NCBI GenBank assembly: GCA_902728285.1
Contig: CACVBU010000050.1
Span: 3,000,919 to 3,064,918, forward strand
Direction of reading: 5' to 3'
DNA length: 64,000 nucleotides
DNA from: Clytia hemisphaerica
Lineage: Eukaryota > Cnidaria > Hydrozoa > Leptothecata > Clytiidae
Of this stretch, positions 57,096-64,000 are shown one piece after another (the stretch's first letter is position 1; each line of letters begins with the position of its first letter). A program made the position numbers and the translations under genes. Below the pieces are notes generated by a model that was not told the DNA's origin, made no database searches, and saw only the letters and a program-made list of their open reading frames with translations.

Positions 57096-57288
57096 TTATC
57101 TGAAAAAGCTAATTAAAATTCAGAAAACGCGTGTCAAACTAAAAATCAAAAACATTCAAACTGAGCGAGAAATCATTTTCACAACGTAACGCGACAAGGA
57201 AAAAAGTTGAAAACCAAAAAAACAAAACAGCAACAAACCTTAAAACCAACAACAATAACAAAATGAAACCAAAGAACCAAAAAGTAAC
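57096..57288. repeat. Dispersed repeat copy B (pair with 41472-41665)
   Basis: Same orientation and about 95% identical to copy A. Here the repeat runs directly into a plus-strand open frame (57263-57589, lysine-rich, no domain recognised). Confidence 0.8.
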
Positions 57289-58348
57289 CTTAGACAAAAA
57301 TATTTTCCAGAACTTAGAGTTGGTATTTGTTTATCTTCCAAATCTATTAAATAGTTCTCATGAAAGGTTTTTGAAGTCTGATTGCAAAAAGTATGCAACC
57401 CAAAAAACTGATCATCAAAACCGCTTAAAAAAGCTCAACAAACAGAAATTTTCACCAAAAATTTATCCAAGAAGAGTATCCAAATATCCAACAATACAAT
57501 TAGAGCCTAAACTAGTCAACCTCTTGGTGTTTGAATCAATTTTTTTGTCGGTTGAATGCCTGACAGACATTTCTCATGTCAAGTTATAATTATTCTGATA
57601 AAATGCTTCATTCCTCCTAATAATCAAGCAGATAGCAGGAGAGAAGTAATCATTACATAAGAGAACATGCCTGTAATAATTTGGTTGGTGTTTGAGCCTT
57701 CATCTTGAACAAAAATGAGAAAACATCCAAGCAAAATCAGTGTAGAAAATACAACTTTCAAAACAGTCTTTCAAAGATTTTAGGTCAATAAGTATGAGCA
57801 GCCACTTCTGTGGGTGTATGTCAAAGCTACACTAAACTAAATAAACATCATTTGAAACATTGAACTTTCCTTTATAAGTCTCAAAATCCATAAAAAAATC
57901 AAAACATTGACAAAGAGCCAAAACGTGAATTTCAGGCGCCATCTTGGATTTGGTTAGGAGCAAAAAAACCACGGTCGCAGTAGAATCGGTTTTCTTTAGC
58001 CCGAGCATCCAAAGACGGCCTGAGAAAATCGATAAAATTTATGCGAATGGCCGCGATTGAATCGTGAAAAGTACTCTGAAATTTCAGAGTGTCGGCCAGC
58101 AAAGAAAACCCGAGAACCTTTGCAGGTCTTCTTGCAGAACCATTCCTTTTAGAGCGCGTGCGTGGAATGCGTGGAGCACGAAGAGCTGCTTAGAGATTGC
58201 CTTAAAACCAGGGATTTAGAAAGTTTTCCGTATTCGTACCGGACTTTCGTCGGGCCTTCGGGAGGCCCATCCGGGCTGGAATGATCGTAGGCACCCTTCT
58301 TCTTTGCTCTCAGACCGTTTTCAACGTTAAGGAAGGCTTACAGTACTT
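57289..58348. other. No supported gene
   Basis: The Lys-rich frame to 57589 has no recognisable family. The rest is AT-rich until a GC-rich block at 58190-58370. Confidence 0.35.
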
Positions 58349-59013
58349 TTGGGGGCCTCCAGCCCGAGCTATGGTTACGGTACTCTTAAAAAATTTGTCA
58401 AACCACCTCTTGAAGATGTAAGTCAGAGTATTGAAAATCTAAGAACTGACTTCATTACTCAGAAAAAAAAGTGCACTTTGGTATTTCAAGAATTTAAAAA
58501 CCACGTTCAAATTCACAATCATCTTCCACCTCTGAAAAAAGTTCTTCTTCTAAAAACACCAAAGAAGAATCTTCTGGAATCTGGCTTTGAAACAAACAGA
58601 CCTTCTAAGTCCAATCCACTTATTCTTCAAAGAAGAAAAAGATCAAATTCATTCTCCACGAACACACTTTTGAAAAACCATACAATCTAGTGGAATTAAA
58701 CTCCCACGTCAACAATTTTTCTTTTCTTTCTGCTAATGAAGCTCACAAAAAATCTTCTACTCTTATTTGTGAAATAGAAATTAGTGAAATAAAATTCCTT
58801 TTGGACAAGGACAATTGGAGTGAAAAAGTTAAATCACTTTCCATTGACAAAAAATCAAATCTTCTGGATAGTTATTGCATAAATAAACTAGCAAAAGAAC
58901 CAGAGTCTGGTCCACCTGTCAGCCTCCAACTTGTTTTGGACCACTTGGAATACTATGTTAATAAAGTCTACAATCTCAGAAGAGTTAAGGAAATCTTGTT
59001 GTTTTTGAATTAA
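58349..59013 (+). pseudogene. Unrecognised open frames upstream of the Penelope-like RT
   Basis: Two overlapping plus-strand frames give a nearly continuous peptide: LEDVSQSIENLRTDFITQKK, QEFKNHVQIHNHLPPLKK, then after a frame change FSFLSANEAHKKSSTLICEI, ISEIKFLLDKDNWSEKVKSL and DHLEYYVNKVYNLRRVKEIL. Codon-like texture and length suggest real ancient coding sequence, most simply part of a mobile element whose RT follows within 50 bp. I recognise no domain; it does not look like a usual Penelope N-terminus. Confidence 0.35.
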
Positions 59014-59014
59014 A

Positions 59015-60480
59015 AATAAAAATACGGAAGAATATATGAAATAAATATTTGACCACCTGACAGACACTAAATCATATGAAAAAATAGAAGACCGCAACGA
59101 AATTAAAAATTTAAAAACAAACATCATAGGATTCCTGGGAACTATACACAACCACCCCCATATTGATACGAATACTTTTAACTTTCTCCTACCACCTGAG
59201 AAAACACGAACAAGAATTTTTTACATTCTTCCAAAAATACACAAACCCCTTATACCTGGCAGACCGATCGTCTCCTCGGTTAATTCGGTCACTGAACACT
59301 TATCTTAATTCCTCATAAAATGTATACAGCCTCTTACTAAACAACTGTAATCCTATATAAAAGATGCAAAGGATTTTTTGAAAACTGTCCTTTTACAAGA
59401 CTCGTCTAACATTGACTATTTAGTAACTGTAGACATAAAATCCCTTTATACAAATATACCCAAAGCAGAAGGCATAGAAGCTTGCTTATCCTATATTGAT
59501 AAACACCGGGATACACTCCCAACATTTACACCTAACAACAGAATACTTCGTACACTATTCCACTTTGTACTCGAAAACAATTATTTTGAGTTCATGAGGA
59601 ATTATACAAACAAAATCACGGGACTTCGATGGGAACGAGGGTAGCACCGATATATGCAACTCTCTTTCTGGGTAAGTTCGAAAAAGAAAATATACTTACG
59701 AGGTTCTTCAATGACAACATATGTTTTACAAGAGATTCCTAGACGACATTTTCTTTTTGTGGAAAGGCACTTTAAAACACCTAAAATACTTTCTTAATCA
59801 TTTAAATAATATACATTCAACAATAAAACTTACAGTACTTGTCGTTATATTTGAACTAGACCATGTTCTCCTTTTTAAATAAATGTATAATACTGGAATA
59901 ACTCAAGATATTGTTGATTCATCCCACGGCACTTGGCTCAAAACAAAAGGCAAACTTCCTTGATACTACGATATACATTGACAAAGAGGGGGGCTTTAAA
60001 AGTAAACTTTACACAAAACCAACTGATGCAAAAATGCTCCTCCACTACTCTTCATACCACCCACCCCACACCAATGCCAACATTATATATACCCAGGTAT
60101 TAAGATACAGACTACTTACAACGGACAACACTATCTTAAAGAAAGAATTACAATTTTTGAAGAGGATCCTCCTCTCCCGAGGTTACTCAAGCAAAATCAT
60201 CGATAAAAATATAAAAAAGACCAGAGAATTAACCCAAAAGAAATGTCTGTACAAAAGACAAACATTTGGTTCCCGAACATTACATAAAAAGAACATACTT
60301 CCATACGTTGTGGAATATTACGAACACGTAATACCATTGCACAACATATTAAGGAAGCATTGTGGAGTACTACAGGAGGATCCGGAACTGAAACACATAT
60401 TACCAGGAACACCATTTGTTATATACAAAAGACACAAAAATATCAAAGAGCATTTAGTGAGAGCAAAATTCAGATCATAA
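59015..60480 (+). pseudogene. Penelope-like element reverse transcriptase, broken
   Basis: Penelope-like RTs copy RNA at exposed DNA ends. In order on plus: KNKNTEEYMK and DHLTDTKSYEKIE, then RIFYILPKIHKPLIPGRPIV (near 59210-59280), VTVDIKSLYTNIP with the first catalytic Asp (about 59424), a motif-B-like GTSMGTRVAPIYATLFLG in another frame (59620-59680), and the catalytic block as S-stop-DDIFFLW near 59735, where a Tyr/Leu is replaced by a stop. The thumb follows: ANFLDTTIYI, KLYTKPTDAKMLLHYSSYHP, and VIYKRHKNIKEHLVRAKF just before TAA at 60480. At least three in-frame stops and two frameshifts are present. No GIY-YIG endonuclease is visible after the RT, so it is truncated or of an endonuclease-lacking type. 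Confidence 0.85.
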
Positions 60481-61469
60481 ACAAAATTCAGAACACAAAC
60501 GAGCATAAATTTAAAATTTACCGTTTTTTCACTTTATTTTAGATTATTTTGATTATTTTAGACCTTCTAGTTTTATATTAATACTACCTTTATATTACCT
60601 TTGTAATTAGCTTTGTAATAGACTGTAAACATTCTACTTAAAAAATAAAATAACAGAACGGAGAAAAAGGAACCAAACTATGACCTATCATTTCAACAAC
60701 ACCCTATTTCGAACAAACTCATTTCAAAAACACCCTATTTCAAAAGTTAACCATATTCTAACTAACATCTAGAATGCGCCAAACCAATTTAGCACGCCTT
60801 TCAGAACACCACCACCCTCACATAATACGTCAATCAAACGGAATATATACTACGCCCTCCCTTCTAACACCTGCACGCCATGCACCTATTAATTCGCCCC
60901 GCACTAAAAAACGTCAATCAAACTCAATAACATAGGAAAAGAAATAACAATAGATGAGAAACTACGGCCGTTTTCCCGACGGCCCTACACCTTCAAAATC
61001 AAAAACGTGAGTGAAAGTTACCTTTTATAACTCTAACACGACTCGAGATAACATGGCAAACAACATTTACTCTAACTCTCCAATTATCGAAGGTAATTTT
61101 GATTTTCATGTTCCACTTTTACTTTCTCGATTATTATCATTCTTATCACATCTACCTTTTACATCTTCTAATTTTCTTCCATGCTTATTCTATTTTTTTT
61201 ACCTAAGCATCCTTATTTCATATCTCAACATACACCACTACTTTTAACACAAACCACAAACACTTATAACAAAACAATTACTGAATAACATACATACTAC
61301 AAAAATGAGAAGTTGAGGACTTTGTTCAACCCGGTTGTACAATTTGGCCCACTGTCGCGATGAAGTTATTGAATAAGGTCCGAGTGCTTCGTTCGAGTGA
61401 CATCATTCAACACTCAATGATGACCTCAAGAATACCTCCCATTAATCAATTATTCCATCAATCTTCAAT
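60481..61469. other. No supported gene
   Basis: Contains a small direct repetition of CACCCTATTTC (60700-60740) and ACGTCAATCAAAC (60827 and 60912). T-rich tracts lie after 61120. No domain-bearing frame. Confidence 0.4.
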
Positions 61470-62017
61470 CAGAGTGTCTACGGATTTTTTTTCGGGATTT
61501 TCAAGGTTTTCAAGGTTTTTTTGGTCATTTAGAGTGGTTTTTTCAAGGTTTTTTGGCAAAAACTTTGGCATTTTTCAAGGTTTTTTGATACTCACTTGAT
61601 ATGGCTCTTTACAGGAATTTTTTTTCTGAGTGGTAGGGGGAAGAAAAATAGAGGACACCAAATAAAATTTATTCGCTTTTGGTGCCCGGGGAATTACTTC
61701 CACAGTTAAACTCCTATCTCCCTCTCGAGAACAATACCACAAAAAGAAATACTCCAGCTCCCTAGTCTTCCAACTGTAGAAATAAAGAATTAGAAGCAAA
61801 AACAATTGTTTACAGTGACCAAGGAGGCGCAACCATGGTTTGTGCCGACGAGAGAAAATTTTGATTTTAACTCTTTCAAATGGCTAAAAAACGCCTTGTT
61901 TTTTATTTGAAAAGTTTTCAATGTTTTTCCCAGAAAATTGATAGTTTTCAAGGCTTTCAAGGTTGGGTGGTTCATTTTCAAGGTTTTCAAGGTTTTCAAG
62001 GTCCCGTAGACACCCTG
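61470..62017. mobile_element. MITE with CAGRGTGTCTACGG termini and TCAAT target duplication
   Basis: CAGAGTGTCTACGG at 61470-61483 is inverted as CCGTAGACACCCTG at 62004-62017. TCAAT is found directly outside both ends (61465-61469 and 62018-62022). Both arms are built of short TTTTCAAGG words repeated head to tail. 548 bp, non-coding. The CAG start and 5-bp duplication would fit a hAT-related family, but I do not assign it. Confidence 0.75.
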
Positions 62018-62029
62018 TCAATTTATTTA

Positions 62030-63054
62030 ACACGGAAAAACATATATCTACAAAATGACAAAAGATCAACTGTATTACGATGCGGACACTGCTTCGTGAA
62101 TACTTTCTTAAGAGATTGCTCTCCTAGAGTCAAAGACTCCTTTTTAAAAAAAAAAACAGAAATCTTGTTGTTTTTGAAGTGTTAAAAGGTGATATAGAAG
62201 ACGACTTTCCTCTTACCATAAAAGCTAACAACTCTGTTAGTAAACACTTTGTTAGGAAATACGAAAACTATTGAAAACTACATTATCCAATTTAAAAAAC
62301 GTTTGAAATTTGGTCATGTTCAATCCATCTGTAAGACCAAGAATCCTCTGTGTAGTTGGTGTGGTAAAGAAAATTGTAGAAGAAAATGTAATCAAAAATG
62401 TTTATAGAGGATATAGTAATATAAAAGTTTAGTTGAAAAGGCTACTGTCACACGTAGTGACAGACAAAAGTCTTCCAAGATATCTGCCATCAATAACTCT
62501 GTAAAAGAAGTAAAAAACTCTTGAAAAAACATATGCACAAGTTGCAAACTTTAGTCAAGGATCTGTCATGGACTCAATAAAATCACAAGTTACTGAAATT
62601 TCTACACTGCTAGGAACAATCTCTGACAACACCAAAACCCTTTTTACAAATGTCAGCATTTTGGAGAAAAATGAGCAAAAGCATCTCTTCCATCACATCT
62701 AAAATCGACAAACTAGAACAACAAAATAAAATCATTTGTCATACTTTGTCTGATGTCAAAGAAAACTATGTAACTAAAGAACATCTCTCTCCTGAACTTT
62801 CATCAGAAATTCTTTCACTCTCTGAAAGATCTGTTGACTTCGAAACTTTATCTTTAATCCTTTTTGAAGCTTGCTATGCTATTGAACAGCAGAAAATGAC
62901 AACACATCTTGATATCTGCTTCCATCTCCAATCCATTTTGAAAAGACATTATAATAAATTTGATAAAGAAAACTTTTTGAACTCCTTAGATGAACTCAGA
63001 AATACCTCTTTAATTCTTGAAGAACCACCGGCGTCCCCCTCTTCTTCAAAATGA
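62030..63054 (+). pseudogene. Jockey/I-like LINE ORF1 (gag-like), degenerate
   Basis: Fragments on plus: RCGHCFVNTF near 62080, then KFGHVQSICKTKNPLCSWCG and CRRKC at 62306-62400, a CCHC-type zinc-knuckle arrangement typical of gag-like ORF1 proteins of Jockey/I-group LINEs. Several stops occur before 62650. From 62650 a clean frame gives a coiled-coil-like SISSITSKIDKLEQQNKIIC, LSERSVDFETLSLILFEACY, an alpha-helical CFHLQSILKRHYNKF and a Pro/Ser tail ending at TGA (63052-63054), which overlaps the ORF2 ATG. The protein would bind element RNA. Confidence 0.65.
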
Positions 63055-64000
63055 TGAGTTTAAAAATAATCCAATTAAACCTTAATGGATTTAAATCTGA
63101 AAAACAAGATCTACAAACTCTCTTAGCTGAAGAAAAGCCTGACATAGTTTGTTTAAATGAAACGAAGTTAATCAACGAAGAGACATTCAAAATTAAACAC
63201 TATACAGCTAACATGAACAATAGAATGAATAGAAAAACTCTAAAATCTTGTGGAGGAGGGACAGCTATCTTAATTAGAGAGGATATTGCGCATGATGAGA
63301 TAAGGAAATATCAAATAGGGACACAAAATGCTTTTAATCAAAATCTTTCCTAAATATGTTTAAATCTTTTCATCTATATTTTTGCTATTTGCCACCTACT
63401 TTTACAGCAGATACTGAAGTTTTAAAACTACTTTTTTCTTCCAAATGCAATCATAGTTAGAGACCTAAATTCTAAACACCATTCTTGGGGCAGCATAAAA
63501 GACAATCATAGAGGTACTACTTTTAGGAAATTGTACGATGATAACAACTTCGAAATATATGTGATGCCACCAAATTTTAAAAGCAAAAAAGGTGAATTTA
63601 AAGAAGTTATACCACAAGTTATAACATCTCCTATTAGATTTTTTCAAAATGAGCACATAACTTCACTTAAATCCATTGGTTCTGACCATCTACCTGTCTC
63701 TTATTCTTTCTTTGATCCTACATCACCCAAAAAATCAAAGTTTGTTAAACTTAACCTTGAGACTGCTGCTAGGATTATAAATCAATTTTCTTGTGACAAA
63801 ACCTTTGGAATAAAAAATGTCGAAGAAAAAACAAATAAACTAATCTCCATTCTCCAAGAAAGAGATAAACATGTACCAACTAAGTTGATACCAAGTAAAA
63901 ACCAGGGTATGTCTATTAAAACCAGAAAATTGATAAAAGGAAGAAGAAGTATAATCAACTTGTTAAGAAAAAATAAAAATAACATATTTTTGAGAAACAG
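63051..64000 (+). CDS. Jockey/I-like LINE ORF2, APE endonuclease part (partial, frameshifted)
   Basis: Begins ATGATGAG at 63051, overlapping the ORF1 stop in an ATGA arrangement. The endonuclease reads IIQLNLNGFKSEKQDLQTLL, IVCLNETKL (catalytic Glu), GGGTAILIRED, then after a shift near 63340 YLPPTFTADTEVLKLLFSSK, and after another near 63450 DLNSKHHSWGSIKDNHRGTT (Asp/Asn pair) and GSDHLPVSYSFF (Ser-Asp-His). A connection region starts (KFVKLNLETAARIINQFSCD) before the window ends, so RT is not visible. The WG-x-RG signature after HHSWGS fits Jockey/I-group EN domains. At least two frameshifts make this copy inactive. It runs past position 64000. Confidence 0.8.

Overview
This is an AT-rich stretch of a metazoan nuclear genome (spliceosomal introns, long introns, two N bases at about 2917 and 40888). 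The mix of repeats fits an early-branching invertebrate: CR1-type LINEs, one carrying a 2A peptide and one an SGNH-esterase ORF1; a Penelope-like element; P-element and pogo/Jerky-like transposases; a RAG1-N-terminus-like zinc domain; and many foldback MITEs. I favour a cnidarian but cannot exclude a sponge. No prokaryotic features and no convincing tRNA or rRNA gene were seen. All calls were made by eye.

The only likely host gene is on the minus strand. Three exons with good splice sites lie at 30059-30427, 10843-11220 and 8399-8591. They encode two related cysteine-free Ig-like domains and then a short Cys-containing stalk, one membrane span and a basic juxtamembrane segment. Every internal junction is phase 1, so the domains form a modular array. 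Its 5' exons (signal peptide) and 3' exons (cytoplasmic part) were not found. Its introns hold a 1.1-kb (CAGA)n tract, a 2.55-kb palindromic element, a piggyBac-like element with TTAA duplications, several foldback MITEs and a CR1-type LINE with a 2A motif.

Region by region: 1-8.1 kb holds a LINE 3' fragment, a decayed RAG1-N-like domain, four MITEs and a 127-bp tandem repeat. 8.1-30.4 kb is the receptor gene and its repeat-filled introns. 30.4-35.2 kb is intergenic or intronic repeat with one possible hammerhead-like relic. 35.26-39.7 kb is a nearly intact CR1 element whose ORF1 and ORF2 share one frame, separated by a single TGA. 39.7-45.3 kb is a nested nest of repeats, including a hAT-like 1.15-kb element and a 1.93-kb inverted-repeat element. 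45.4-56 kb holds decayed transposase genes: an unknown zinc-finger family, a P-element transposase, a PHD fragment, and a spliced Jerky-like transposase with a C-terminal PHD finger. 56-60.5 kb has a GC-rich duplication followed by a broken Penelope-like reverse transcriptase. 61.4-62 kb is a MITE with 5-bp target duplications. 62-64 kb is the 5' part of a Jockey/I-like LINE that runs off the window end.

Most of the sequence is therefore mobile DNA in different stages of decay. The two CR1 elements look youngest, and the receptor exons look like the only host sequence under coding constraint.
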